Shown piece after piece: positions 46,850-59,833 of a stretch of DNA of 64,000 nt (its first letter is position 1; every line of letters begins with the position of its first letter). Source of the DNA: Epiperipatus broadwayi (Eukaryota > Onychophora > Udeonychophora > Euonychophora > Peripatidae); contig JAQFVV010000142.1 in NCBI GenBank assembly GCA_028023455.1, positions 2,167,740-2,231,739 on the forward strand. Direction: 5' to 3'. Under the pieces are notes generated by a model that had not been told where the DNA came from, made no database searches, and saw nothing but the letters and a program-made list of their open reading frames with translations. Made by a program: the position numbers and the translations under genes.

Positions 46850-48900
46850 ATCAATTACAAATGCATTTTCCTTATTCATTTTATCCTATATGGGTCCTCA
46901 TATTGATCAAAACAATTTTTATATTTATTTGGCTGTGAATCATACATGTGTGACATTCTTATTATCAAAGTGTCTCCTACCTGAAATGGATTCAGTCTCT
47001 TTGGACCAATTAAATTGCATCTATTATTGGATTTAATTAGGTTACCCTTAGCATTTTCACAATTCATATCATGGTTGATTTCTTCTGGAATTATTCGCAT
47101 TAGGATTTTAATTAGGATTGGTTCTTCGTGGTTGAAATACAAATAGATTTGGGTGAACTCTGTGAACTTGTTTTGTGTGAAGATTCTATATTTTACAATT
47201 TGTTCAAGTTTTTTAACTCATCCTTTGTGATTACTTTCAAGGTACACTCTGAATAGCCAACTTATTTCTTTTATTATCCTCTTGCAAAGCTTTGATGAGA
47301 TCTGAAAATGGATATTAAGATGTAATACATTTTATTTTTCTACCTAACCTTACCACTTGAATGGCATAAAACACATGGCATGATCCATCAGAACTGATGC
47401 AGGTTTCCCTACCCATGCAAACTGAATGTTTGTTAAATTTTGTACTAGATACCCATATGAATTTTGAGAACAAGCAGCAATACAGTGGTAGAAGTCCATA
47501 AAAAATCTATGCTCACAATTTTATTTGGCCTGTCTGGAATAATAGATTGGAATCTACCTATGTATTACTGGTTTGTAAATTTAGTTTTTAAGCAGATTTC
47601 ACAAAACTTTAATCTATTTAGAATGGATGTATATATTCTGAGCCAGTAAAATAACCCGTGCAGTATTTGTTCTACTTTTTAAGGCCATAATGTCCATACA
47701 TGCAATGTATATAATATATTAATTTTTCTCTAAGGGAAATGGGAACCATAACTCTCCAGGATTTATTATTATTTTTTGCTTGGTACATTAATAACTGATT
47801 GTGTCTTTTATAATAGGATAAATTGTCTTTAATAGTTAAATCATAATCTTCTGAAATTTTTGATTTGTTTCTTAATTGCCCAATTAATTATTTTAACTTA
47901 CAGTCTTGATATTGCTATTTGTCCATGTTTGTCAATTCCATTACTATAGTCATTTAATATAAATGAAATTATAGTTATATATAGATAATCTATATTAATA
48001 TTATGATTCCAATTTGATGGGATTCTGATTAAATATACCAGGAACTACATGCACTTGCTTTGCAGTAGTGTACTTTGTAATCAAACTGTTGTAAAAAAAT
48101 GCTCCATCTAATCAATATTTCATTGTTTAAATACCTCATGTTTAGAAATTCAAGGTCTTTATGATCTGTGACCATGATGTTTTGTGAGCCTAACATGAAC
48201 TTTATTTTATTAAAAGGCTCAAACATCCATAAGAGATTCTTTTTCTGTGTGACTCAGCACTTTTTAGATGTCTTCTGAAGAAATAAAATATATTTGGTGA
48301 CTGTTATTTGTCTAACTGAAACATAACTCTGCCTAATCCTAGTCACGATTATCCACTTGGATGTAAAATGGAGCTTAAAGTCAGAATAATATAATACTAA
48401 TTTGCCTAAATACTTAGTTTAAATTTGCTTTATTTCCTAAAGTATGTTCAGGTACACTTCCATTTCCCCTCATTCTTTAATAATTAAGAGGGATGGACTG
48501 TATCACAGGTAAAATTCTTACAGAAGTGATGGTAAAAATTACTTACTCTGAAAAAGAAATGAGGTTGTTTCATAATCTTTGTTATAGGAAAATTCTGTAT
48601 ATCAGCTATTTTCCTTGGGTGAGGCTTTATTCCATCTATCCCTACTAATTTGCCAAGGAAAACTATTTCTTTTGCAGCAGTAGTGCGTTTCTTTTTATTG
48701 TTTTATGCTTTTGTTAAGGCATTTGTTTAAGAAGATTTTTAAGTGGTGAAGATGTTTAATGAAGTTTTCAGAGGCAAATTATTATGTCATTGACATACAT
48801 TACAATAATTGCCTTGACTTTCTTCAGATAATATCTGGTTTAGACAATGAATCAGGCTAACCCCACTTTTTATTAGGCTGAATGGCATTTGATGGAGGAC
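46850..48900 (-). mobile_element. Ty3/Gypsy LTR-retrotransposon relic (pol)
   Basis: The minus strand carries, in order, a reverse transcriptase piece with MPFSLIKSG (about 48870) and YVNDIII (48777-48797, normally YVDD), then FLGKLVGIDGIKPHPRKIA (about 48605-48665). RNase H follows with VTDHKDLEFL, RWSIFLQQFDYKVHY (48029-48226), and an integrase C-terminal part with FQVGDTLIIRMSHMYDSQ and YEDPYRIK (46876-47142). The order RT, RNase H, integrase is that of Ty3/Gypsy. Stops and frameshifts separate the pieces, and one catalytic aspartate of the RT is changed to asparagine. No LTRs, gag or protease were seen. Confidence 0.85.
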
Positions 48901-49079
48901 TTACAATTAGCATAATGATAAAAAAAAAAAATATTTGAACATTAGAGACATTAATAAATTTATAATTTTTATATTGTTTCAATGTATTTTTATATAATTT
49001 TTATAGTGATAATATCATTATATAAAAGGTAGTAACGATACACTTTAATAATGCATATATTTAAAAAATTATTATTATT

Positions 49080-49175
49080 TTTTTATATATCGATCAACTG
49101 CGTTGACCGGGAAGGGAACTCGGGCCAGCTGCTTGGAAGGCAGCTATGCTAACCACTAGGCCATAAACGCTTGAC
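49080..49175 (-). mobile_element. tRNA-Gly-derived SINE
   Basis: On the minus strand: GTCAAGCGTTTATGGCCTAG, TGGTTAGCATAGCTGCCTTC, loop CTTCCAA, a damaged T arm, then GTCAACGCAGTTGATCGATA. The A-tail is short or degraded. Flanks are too AT-rich to identify a duplication safely. Confidence 0.88.
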
Positions 49176-51087
49176 AAAATAAATTATTTATCTTTGTGTT
49201 TTATAAACTATGACAATGGCTTCTTTATCAATTATCCATTTAAATAACTGTCTTTTTTCATGAGTAAGTTTATATTATTCACTGTATTTACATCTATTAT
49301 CAAAGGTTTTCTGCTAATTTCAAATTTTAAACGTAACAAAAATTAAACTTTTTTTACAATCAATCTATTTCCTGATTATTCTAAATAAAATATTTTGTTT
49401 ATAATTAAATTTCATTTTATCTTTTTAATTTTTACTATTTCAAAGTGCGAATTTTAAAAAAAAAATCTTAAAGTAATTTTTAAAAATGAATGGGATATAT
49501 CTTGTGATTATATACTATTACTTTTAATTCAACATACTTAATTCAAAAGTTAATTTTAGCTCAAGTACTAACAATTAAATTTATAGCTTCCACATGTCAT
49601 GACTCAACTTATAAATTATTCAAGTTCTTGAAATTTTTCATATATTTCAAATGTTTCAAATTTATTTTTAAATTTTACATGAGATGTTGGTTGTCTGTAT
49701 TTATTAGTTTATTTATTTAGAGTTTTATGTCAAAATAATTTTATTATTATGTGTATATATAATCAGTAACGGTATTTAAAATATTGAGTATTGTCGTATC
49801 AATAGTAATATTTTTATTCACAGATTAACATATTCTTATTCACAGATTAACAACTGTTAATCTATCTTTCAAAATTCCACAATTTTCTAAATTAATACTT
49901 TTATGCATCCTATTAAAAATCATTATGTGGTTGACATAAACTTTTATTTTTAATTAAGAATTTCCTATGTTTTTTCCATAGGTTTCTGAAAACTTAAATA
50001 TTAAATGTAAATATGAAGAAATGATAATTTTAATAACCCATAAGCAAACTTATGGCTTATTACAGCATGTAGTGCTGATAATATAAATCTATTCAAAGAA
50101 TATTCAAATCTAAAAACATTATTGTGATAATTTGCAAGCCAGATCACCCAAAAAATCATTTAAGTAAATTTGAAAATAATGCCACTTTTCTTATGTCAAT
50201 TCCAATAAAATCACAATAGGTTGGCATTGATATAAGACAAATAGTATTTACAAGTTCATTTAAATGGTTATTTGGGAATCTGGCTTGTAAATTATCATAT
50301 TCATGTTTTTGGACTTGGTTATTCCATGAACAAGATTAATAATTGGAAAGGTATTTTAAAAGATTAATGATTACAGTTTTCATTCACTCTCCTTTTTCAT
50401 TTATATTTTTTAAGGTAAAGTGACCAGAGAGCTATGATTTTTTTCTGCTTACAGTATCAAATTACAAAATACAGAAGATAAATTTTATACTAACAAGTCA
50501 ATTATGTATATTTATAGCCCAATTTTTTTAAAATTTAATTTAAATATATATGCATTTGTCTTTTTACTGGACCTATAATAATATATTACTTGTACTTAAC
50601 AAAAAATGTTATTTGATTGCTCTCTTATAATTTTATTTTTAATGAAAGATGTTTGAATTAACAGGAGGTTTTTTGGTCATCAATTTTTAATATTCATTTG
50701 ATAAAACTGAATCCATTTCATAGTGAGTATCAAATCTCTATTTTGAATTAAATTATTTAATAAAGGTAAACAATGGAATTTATGTCATTAAATTATATTA
50801 CGTTCAAATGTGTGTTAGACAATTATATTTATATTATAAGTTATATAAAATATATCATAATTTAATCATGTTATTATTTATGGTTTAAATGATGATATTG
50901 TTTTCATTGAGACAGATTATCATGGTATTTATTTCATCCTTCTGCTAAGAATAGCTAGATATTCTTTCCTTTTACTAACTTTTTTGCATTAACTTTACTA
51001 GCACTAATATAAACAAGCAATAATAACTCACTCTTCTATGCACTTTATACTTCATTATGCAGCATTTCAAAAAATCACTCTAATTTT

Positions 51088-51150
51088 TTGAGTTATCAAT
51101 ACATCTTTTTAGAACTGCTTTTGAGTTATCAATACTTCTTTTTAGAACTT
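51088..51150. repeat. 33-bp tandem duplication
   Basis: TTGAGTTATCAATACATCTT and the following TTTAGAACTG are repeated once with one or two substitutions. Confidence 0.8.
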
Positions 51151-54100
51151 TTTTCCTGAAAAAAATTATTTGACAATTAAAACTATCAGTTAATTTTGGA
51201 AATGATAAATGATAAAAGGCTCTTAATTCTTATTTTACATGGTAGATTTGTTCTAAAAATTATGTGGAAAAAAAATTCATGTAAAAAAATACAGTGTATA
51301 TATGGAAAATAAAGAGATTGATTTTGAAGCTAAGAAATCAATGAAAATAATTAAATAAACCATATGAAAAATTTTGTTAAATGTTATATTTTTTGTGTGC
51401 AATTAAATTTTACTTTATACACATTGAACATAAATAAAAAATGATTTATAGGGACATAAATTTTATTTGAGAAATAAAAAAACTTAAAAGTGATAATACA
51501 ATGAAACACTTATTGGTTTCTCTACAAAAGTCATCGAAAACATTTCCACATTATTAATACATATATATATATATTTCATTTCTAATGCATTCAAAAAGAG
51601 AAATTATAGATCCCTGGAATGGTTCATTTATCAAAAATATAGGTGACACCTTACTTGTCCATAAAAGAGAAATATCCACAATTTTATTTGCTATTATTGT
51701 TTGACAATAAATCATACATTTGCACATGATTGGAATACCATTGCTATCACTAAAACTTTCGATGTATAACTTGTCATCTACTGATTTTGGCAAAACTAAT
51801 AAATATAAATTTAAACAAAATTAATTTTTTTAACATCAATACCAAAAAGAATTTTTTTAAAAAATCAAATGTCAGAATGCAAACAAAGCATCAATACCAA
51901 AAATATACTTCCCTTTCAAAACAAAATGGCAAAAACATTGTAATGCAGACAAAGAAATTTCTCTGTTTTCAGGAATATTGCTGAAAAAGGATTTTTTTTT
52001 GTTTTTAAAATAATAAGAAATAAAGAGATGAAATTTTTTTTAAAAAATAGATGTCAATAACAGAAATATTTTTGTTTCATTTTGTGAAGTAATCATGACA
52101 AACTCAATTCCAGAAATAAATCTGTAAATAAACACCAAATTAAGAACATATACAATCTTCTAAAAAGGAAAATAAATTAATTTATATTACTAACATGAAA
52201 TTATTTAGAATTTTTTTAAAAAAAGTTTATTAACAACTTAAGACAATCTAAGAATTGTTTAGAGAATATAAGGTGATTTTTTAAACCTTCCAAACAATAA
52301 TGTTAGTTTCTTCATTCCCAGCATGAATATGTCACAGTGGCTATAATCCCAAAGTACTGTTGTTTTTTACCAATCATATTACTTTAAAACAACTTTTGTA
52401 GAAAGATATTTTTTTTAAAACTCATGTTATTTCAAAACCATGCAAAAAATTGTCTAAAAAGAGAACTAGGTTTATTTTAATTGCATTATATTAAATTCAT
52501 AGAAGAATGTGTTATTATTAGTCATTTATATTAGATAACCATGTATTGATAATAATTGAATATCTAAATAAAATGGTTATGAAATTTGAAAATTTCAATG
52601 CCTTCTTTGGAATTATAATTTAATATAAAGTAGATTGTTGCTCTACTATAAACTTAATCTCTAGGTCCTGGTACAAAAACTCAGGGCCTAAACAGCAAAA
52701 ACTTTCTTTTATCTTTACTGTGATTTTTAAACAGATGATCTTGATTTAAAATGTTATAAAAATAACAATCTCTATCAGCTGATCTTTTATACTATAACCA
52801 GCCAAAATATATTTAATATTGTAAGAACTATTTATTTGTCCAATCTTATTGAGGGACATTGTGCATGTGTTAAAAATATTTTTAAAATTTAATCTTTATT
52901 TTAATTATAATGTAACTTGCTTGAAATAAAATGCAAAAATAAAAATAATTGTAAATTTAGTTTGTACATCATAAACTATGTTACATCAAAATACATGACT
53001 TCAGTAACAAATGAAAATAAACAATCAAAAATATAAATAAATAAACAACAAAAACATTAAATTTTGCAATTTTAATACATTTTATGATAGTTCAACAGTC
53101 ATTTTTTATTTCTGTCTCTGTGTGTGATTATATTTAAAAAATGAAATCTGTAAATAAATTTTAAAATATGCCAGCAACCATCTTCTTTACTTTATGTTGA
53201 AAGGACATACTTTTTTCTTATTATTCTTTCTGAATTTAATAAGCAGTGGTTCATGTCATATAATATTTTCTAAGAGTAATGCTAAAAGTTTTACAAAATT
53301 TTAGAACATACTTAAGGTTAATACTGATTTAAAAACATTAAACAATCTTTAATCTTATTTTTATATAAACTATGAACAAGTCCTATTTTAAGTACTATTT
53401 CAAATAATTTTATTATTGCTTAAGACTTAACTATCTCAGCAAATAAGAGCAACTTCATCATCAAACATAATAAACAATCATCAATCAATGACAATTAAGT
53501 AACATTTGGCAAATGTTTATATTATCACACATTGCTTTGTTAAAATGAACTAATAGTATTTTCTTGTAAAAATATTTTCAATGGGAAAATTAATCATTGC
53601 TTTAAAAGAACAAGAAAATTATTAAAGTTAGTATTTTTGTTTATACGTCACCATGCTATTTTTGCATTAAATTTTTAAATCTATTGTAACAATCCATATT
53701 TCCTTAAGGAATGAGGGTGAATGCATCTAACTATAATCAGACTTAGGATCTTTATAGAGTATGCCATAAATGATGTGATAAAAATTTAATCCATGATTGC
53801 ATCTATTTCAAATAAGATAATTTAATATCTAATATAGATACAATTTAGACCAGTTCATCCAATCTTGACCTCTCTTGATTATTTCGTTATGCTCAGTATT
53901 CGAACTCAGGGTAGATATTGCACTTAACTCTCTTCAGGGATTCCATCAATATCCTGTAGTAGTAATAATAATACTTAATATAATCTCAATAGATTCTTAA
54001 AATTACTTTCAACCAAGTTATGATGTTAAGTTAGGATGATATATGTAGATATGGGTTTGTGTATTTATCTTATTTTATTATAAAAATAAAATAAATAATT

Positions 54101-54272
54101 TAAATAAATCAGAGCCTTTCTTAAAATAAGAAAAATGTAACAATATTTATTAACTGACAACAATTTAAATTTATTTTTATATATATTAACATTTATAATT
54201 GTGCATGCTTTATATATATTTCTACTATATTAGTATATAAAATTTAAAATAATACCTTCCCATATCCTCATA

Positions 54273-54273
<1 letters not shown>

Positions 54274-54335
<62 letters not shown>
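54274..54335. repeat. (TA)n microsatellite
   Basis: About 30 uninterrupted units. Confidence 0.95.
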
Positions 54336-54337
<2 letters not shown>

Positions 54338-56077
54338 ATAACACAAACAATATTTAATGGGTTATAAAACAATAAATGAAGTTTTATAATTTCAAAAATT
54401 ATAATAATACTAACTAGCTAAATTTAATTGAAACACTATAAGTATAAATGAAGACTTTTATAATATTGAATCCTTTTGAGTGAATTCCATTTTTATAAGA
54501 CCTCCCCATCTATCTGTGGTCACTATAATTGAAAGAAAAGACCTTTCATCCAAGGATATTAATCATTTGCATGAATAATAAATAATTTTCTAAATTTATT
54601 AAGTTAGTAATAATAAAAATTCTGTCTTGTCATAAGTGAATGAATTTAATATGAAAAAAAATAAAACCTTACCTTCATATTAAGTTTACTTGTTACCCTG
54701 GTCAAATCGCTTTACAAGGAAGACATAAATTGTATTAAATAAAAAATATATATTTAATCAAATGATCATTCCATTTTCTTTTCATCTAATGATTTTCTAA
54801 AATGGATTATTCCAATGTAAATGGATTTAAGAAGCAAAGGAAATAAAATTAGACATTTATGGATGTTGATGTGCAAAGATATGATGTATTAAAAGTTTAT
54901 GGTATTGTCCTATTCATTTTCATAATTTGAGTAGCAATGTTCATTAAGAATAATGTTCTTTTAGTTTCCAGTCATCAATCATTGTGAGACAATTGGTATA
55001 CTCCATTGTTCATAAATGTTCCTCTCTTTTGATATTGACATCCCTTTTCATAAATCATCTTGCTATAAATTGAAGCTGGATATTAAATTATATAGATAAA
55101 GTATTTGTATAATAGGCATTTCAGTAGGAATGATTCATTACACTATTTTAGGTTAGAACAATAGCATTTGATCCTATGGTGAATTGTCTTTACTCACAAT
55201 GCATTTTATATAATTTGAAATCTTCTTAAAGTATTTTTGTTTAGATATGTAAGTGTTTTTGATGATATTTATCTTCCTTAAAATTCAAGTTTAGAACAAT
55301 CTTGTTAAGAACTTCTCTAAATATTATATTAAAGGTAATTTCATTTTTGAAATTGTTATTAATGATCTTAAAGAATAATTTATTTACTCTTTTCTTGAGT
55401 GATATTAGAGTTCTCTGTTAACAAGAATTTTATAAACAAAAAAAAATGTTCAAATTATTGACCTATCTTTTTAATATGTTTGGTATTTGAACATAGCAAA
55501 ATAACTGTGTTTGTAAAAAATAGAATTAATTTGGAAATTATTTGATTTAGTTTCTATAGTAGAATCGACTTCAGGTAATTAGCATGTGTTAAATTGGTAT
55601 TTCATTTCATGATTTTGTGTTTGATTATTGTTGAATGCATTATAATTAATAATTGTATAACTGAGTTCTAATTTTATTTTCTTCATGTTTAGTTGCTAAG
55701 ATACAACTTGACCTAATGTTATCTCTATGTTTTGCATCTTGATTAGTGATATTACTCAATTTAAATAATTATTATCAATATGAATGTTTGAAAAATAATC
55801 ATTTTAATATTTGATTTCATTAAAACAACTATTTATTTGACTTGATTTTTATTATTAAACTTTTATAGTCTAACATTTAAGTTATATATATGTGTATATG
55901 GATATTTTAATGTAAAAGGATAATGGATTCACTATATATAAACTTACAATTATAATTTTAAGTTTATGGTTTAATATTGCACAAGTGAGCTTAATAATAT
56001 TGTAAGTTACCTTTTCACTATACAGATTAAAATTTGGCTTAAAATAAAACATTATCTATGTAAAAAAAAAATAAGTA

Positions 56078-57422
56078 CAGGCAGTCCCCTAGTTACAAAC
56101 ATGACTAGTTCCTGATATGTGTTTGGAAGTTGAAATTGTTTGAAATTAGAGGTATGTAAAAACATCAAAAAAGGTTTTCAGAGTACAGTGTTTATTTTTT
56201 ATTGATTAGCATCTGGGGTTTTGTTTACAAATTTATCAAAAGTAAATTGTATTTTTTTTTCTTTTGATAAAGAATTCTGTAACATTCTGTGTCTTTTTCT
56301 ATTGCCCTAAATTTGTCAAGATGCATGAAGGCTTTATTCATATTTTTGATTGTCAAACTCTTAACATTAAGTTCATTATCAGATTCTTCTTCATTTGTAT
56401 TTCATTAATTTCTTGTAGTTTAATCAGGTCTTCATTTGACAGAGGTTTTGATTGAGATTGCATTAACTCATTATTATCTTCATCAGTGACATTGCTTACA
56501 CAAATTCAACAGTAGAGACTTTTTTTAATTCTTTCTTCCAATCTTCGTGCAAACTAAGAGCCTTAGCTTGAATAATTGATACACTCACTGGGATGTCTTT
56601 TTGATATTGATCTTCAATCCATAAAGCCAAAGATTTCTCCATTTCATCCATTACTCTGCCATGTCTTTTTGAAACAATCTTTGAAAAAATATTTTTACAA
56701 TTTTTAACATATTCCTTAATTTTGTTCTTGTTTTTCACAATTGTATATATTGTTGATTAGTTTAAATTATATGAACAAGTGATTAAAGCAAAAGATTCAC
56801 CATCTTTCAGAATATCTAATTATATCCATTTTTGTCTGGACCATTTGGGATTTATGAGATCTTGATTTCTTTTTGGTTATATCAACACTGCTGTTTTGTT
56901 TTGTTTTTTTCACTCATGTTTTTAATTAATAAGAATGAAAAAAATTCATCAAAACACAAATTTATACAGTATATATGTAACACAATTGGGCATAAACTAC
57001 TTTTAAAAATAAGAATATCCTGTTCAAGATAGTCTGTGAAGATGCTAAAAATAAAAGTAATTAATGTCAGAGAGATCAGGAGATATACTGTATTTTGTAT
57101 AAGTTCTTATTGTTCTCTAAAATATACTTTTAATTATTTTTTAAATTCCAAAGTTTATTTTTCTTTAGAAAAAATTCAATTACAAATGTATGTAAATAGT
57201 TTTATCAGATATTGTAAATTTGTAGCATTAATTACTAAAAGGACTTTTTTAATTATTAAAGTACTAAAATATTGTACAATTTTGAATACCCATTTCTTTC
57301 TACAATATATAGCACTAATTATACATGAAAGTATGTGCATAGATAAAGATCTAACGTCCAAAAGCGATTATATAATAGCAAAATGTTTATTACTTGAGTG
57401 TTCGTAACTAGGGGACTGCCTG
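56078..57422 (-). mobile_element. Tigger/pogo-like DNA transposon, internally deleted
   Basis: Terminal inverted repeats starting CAGGCAGTCCCCTAGTTAC lie at both ends (22 of 23 bases match), flanked by the TA target duplication at 56076-56077 and 57423-57424. This is the signature of the Tigger group of the Tc1/mariner superfamily. On the minus strand there are remnants of the first helix-turn-helix (MDIIRYSERW, GESFALITCSYNL, STIYTIVKNKNKIKEYVKN), then an intact CENP-B-type domain in the 80-codon frame 56496-56738 (MEKSLALWIEDQYQKDIPVS, IIQAKALSLHEDWKK). Directly after, about 56270-56480 resembles a Tigger C-terminus (KPLSNEDLIKLQEINEIQ). The DDE catalytic domain of some 200 residues is missing between them, so it is non-autonomous. 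Confidence 0.92.
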
Positions 57423-57424
57423 TA

Positions 57425-58916
57425 GTTGTTATTTTTAATATTGAATTCGGATGGAATACACAATTTTCAGACAAAGAAATGAGCTTCAGATATGAGGATT
57501 AACCATTATAATCCAATATCAATTATAAATTCATGTTGTACAATTACATGAGATATTAGTTAATCAAAAGCTAAGGCTATTTAAAATGCAGACAATCTTG
57601 TCTTTTAAAGTAGGCAGACATGATTGCAAAACTTATCTTACTATTACTGATTTTCATTACAACAGTATACTTTCAAAAATATTGTGAAATAAGTTGCTTC
57701 TAATCATAAATGGGTGATTGCAAGGAAATGATGTCATATATTCTAGTGCCTTACTGATGAAATTCAGAGTTCGAAACTGGTCTGTTCTGAAAAGCTTGTT
57801 AAGAGCTATTGGCATGCTCATTTTATAATAAATGGGTGAGTGGTTACAAAGACTTAATGTGGTTTAGAGAATCAAATAAATAAAAATATTTGTTTCGCCA
57901 ATAAATAAATAAAAATGTGTTAAGAAAAAAAGTAGAAGTTATATATTTTTTATCAATTTGTTAGAACATTTGATTCAATTAATCAAAAAGATTTGTAGGA
58001 AATTAGATGTTTATTGATTTATTATGTAAAAATAACTTATTTCTAAAAATGAGAAAAATATAAGTATTTGAAAATTAATATTAAATAGAGATGTGTAAAA
58101 ACTATACCTTAAAAAGGACAGTATTCTTTAGAAAAGTTTATTTGTGATTTCATGAAGGCAAGAAAATGCAATATAGAGTCAGTCATAGAGTTTTTAATTT
58201 AATTACAAATAAAAACAAAAACTTTATTTTCTTGGCTGCTATATTTGCAATAGAATGATAATAATCTATGTATTTTTTTCAATTTAAATGAAAATGTACA
58301 AAATAGATTTTGATTTAATTATTATTCAAAATTTGGATGTCAACTAGTGCCAGAAGAAAATTTTTCTGTATCCTTTAAATTAGATTTTTATCATGTTGAA
58401 CTGGGAATAAATCTAAATATTTTCTTAGCTTTATAGGAAGAAAAATAGATTTGGATGTTTATTGCAACCTAGACCCTTTGTACTGCTTCTTTAATATATA
58501 AGAGCTGTCAGTCAATATTAATTTTTAAAAATGATTTTAAAGAGCTTTAGTTTTATAATAATTTAAAAAGTATAGATAAAATTTTACTATAAATAAGTTT
58601 TTTGAGACCCATAATTCCCCTTAAGAATTTCCTTCAGGCTTTATTTAAGAAATATTTAGCAGATCAGAAAACTTTTCTTCACTTTTAATTATTTTGATTT
58701 TATAGCCAATTGGCATTAGGAAGTTAATTATATATATTTTACAGTCTTACAAAAACAACTATTTACTTTAGAAGTAAGATAAATTATTTTTCCAGCAATG
58801 TCTTTATACTGTATTTAACTTTTCTGTTAAAGATATTAAATATTATGTATTATATGTATACAGCTTATACTATATTGCAATTATAATCACAGTTGGATCT
58901 TTGTAAGTTGTGTATA
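57425..58916. other. AT-rich DNA without recognised features
   Basis: A weak tRNA-like patch (CAGAGTTCGAAACTGG near 57766) is present, but no partner A box was found. Otherwise nothing. Confidence 0.5.
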
Positions 58917-59106
58917 TATAACCATTAGAAACCAGTCAACACTTGAACAATCCCAATATAGATAACAATCAACAATCTCAAACTGCTGTCAAACAACCTC
59001 CTTTTAATAATAAAGGAGATTGCCTTGGCAACAATTTGAGATTGTTGATTTGTTTTCTATATTGGGATTGTATGTGTGTTGACTCATTTTTAATGGTTAC
59101 TTATAA
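58917..59106. mobile_element. MITE-like palindrome, ~190 bp
   Basis: The outer ends (TATAACCATTAGAAA against TTTTTAATGGTTACTTATA) and inner blocks (AGTCAACAC with GTGTTGACT; ACAATCCCAATATAGA with TCTATATTGGGATTGT; CAACAATCTCAAA with TTTGAGATTGTTG) are complementary. The loop is around TTTTAATAATAAAGG. No coding capacity. Confidence 0.82.
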
Positions 59107-59748
59107 ATCCGTTAAGCCTTGAGCATTTTACATATATATATAAATTATTGCTTCTTGGCTATGTAGCTGGATGGTAGCCATATTTGTTTTTCTTCTGAAT
59201 ATATATATATATAGATATAAACATTTACTTTATATTTAGATAGCTTATAAAAAAACTGATTTCATTAATGAGAAAATACTGACTAGGCTATCGATATCAA
59301 CTTTTTATCAATATTAAGCAGCTACTTGTTCAACTTTCAGTAAATCAGTGATGATAATCCATGAATTCTTAACAATGTAAAGCACCCTACAGTCACCATA
59401 AGAGTGCTGTCAGTATGTATTTTATTTATGACTATAAGTTTTAAATCATGTGTAGTCTTGTTAGCAGTAAAACTATTCTTGATACTGCATACTTTTAAGT
59501 TAATCTATGCTTCAGTATTTACAGATATCTGGATTGTTTAGATAGATATGAAAATGAAATTTTCTCTTTTAATTAATAAAAATACTGATAATGCTATCAC
59601 AATAAGATAGATTCTTTTCCTTTTAAACAATATGGTTTATATTCTTTTGATTAGGGAGAGATTTGTAACTTGAATTTAATTCCTTAATCCCTTTTATGAA
59701 ATAAAAGAAATGTCAACAATTAAGATGTGATAATATTTATAAGAATAA
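59107..59748. other. AT-rich DNA without recognised features
   Basis: Nothing recognised. Confidence 0.55.
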
Positions 59749-59833
59749 GCAGCCTCCATGCAAGCAAGTAGTTGGTTGCAGACGGTTGTGGGTTCGCGTC
59801 CTGGCCGATGCTATGACATATGGAAAAAAAAAA
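59749..59833 (+). mobile_element. tRNA-derived SINE, 5'-truncated
   Basis: It starts within the anticodon region (GCAGCCTCCATGCAAGCAAG), continues TAGTTGGTTGCAGACGGTTG, B box GGGTTCGCGTCC, GGCCGATGCTATGACATATG and an A-run. The A box is missing. It belongs to the long-variable-arm type. Confidence 0.88.

Larger units (their letters stand above)
49176..56075. other. long AT-rich interval without supported genes
   Basis: The longest stretch without a recognised element. It has a 33-bp tandem pair at 51088-51150, a long (TA)n tract at 54274-54335, and a B-box-like stretch near 53895 related to the 9.8-kb duplication. A 79-codon minus frame at 51554-51793 has a mixed amino-acid composition but starts at TTG and matches no family that I know. 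Confidence 0.5.

Noticed and set aside
51554-51793. A 79-codon minus frame with a mixed composition, containing GIPIMCKCMIYCQ
   Set aside because: It has a TTG start, a microsatellite at its end, no family match that I know, and no splice or promoter evidence. It remains open.
57036-57407. A 123-codon plus frame
   Set aside because: It lies inside the Tigger-like element, antisense to its transposase, and is low-complexity.
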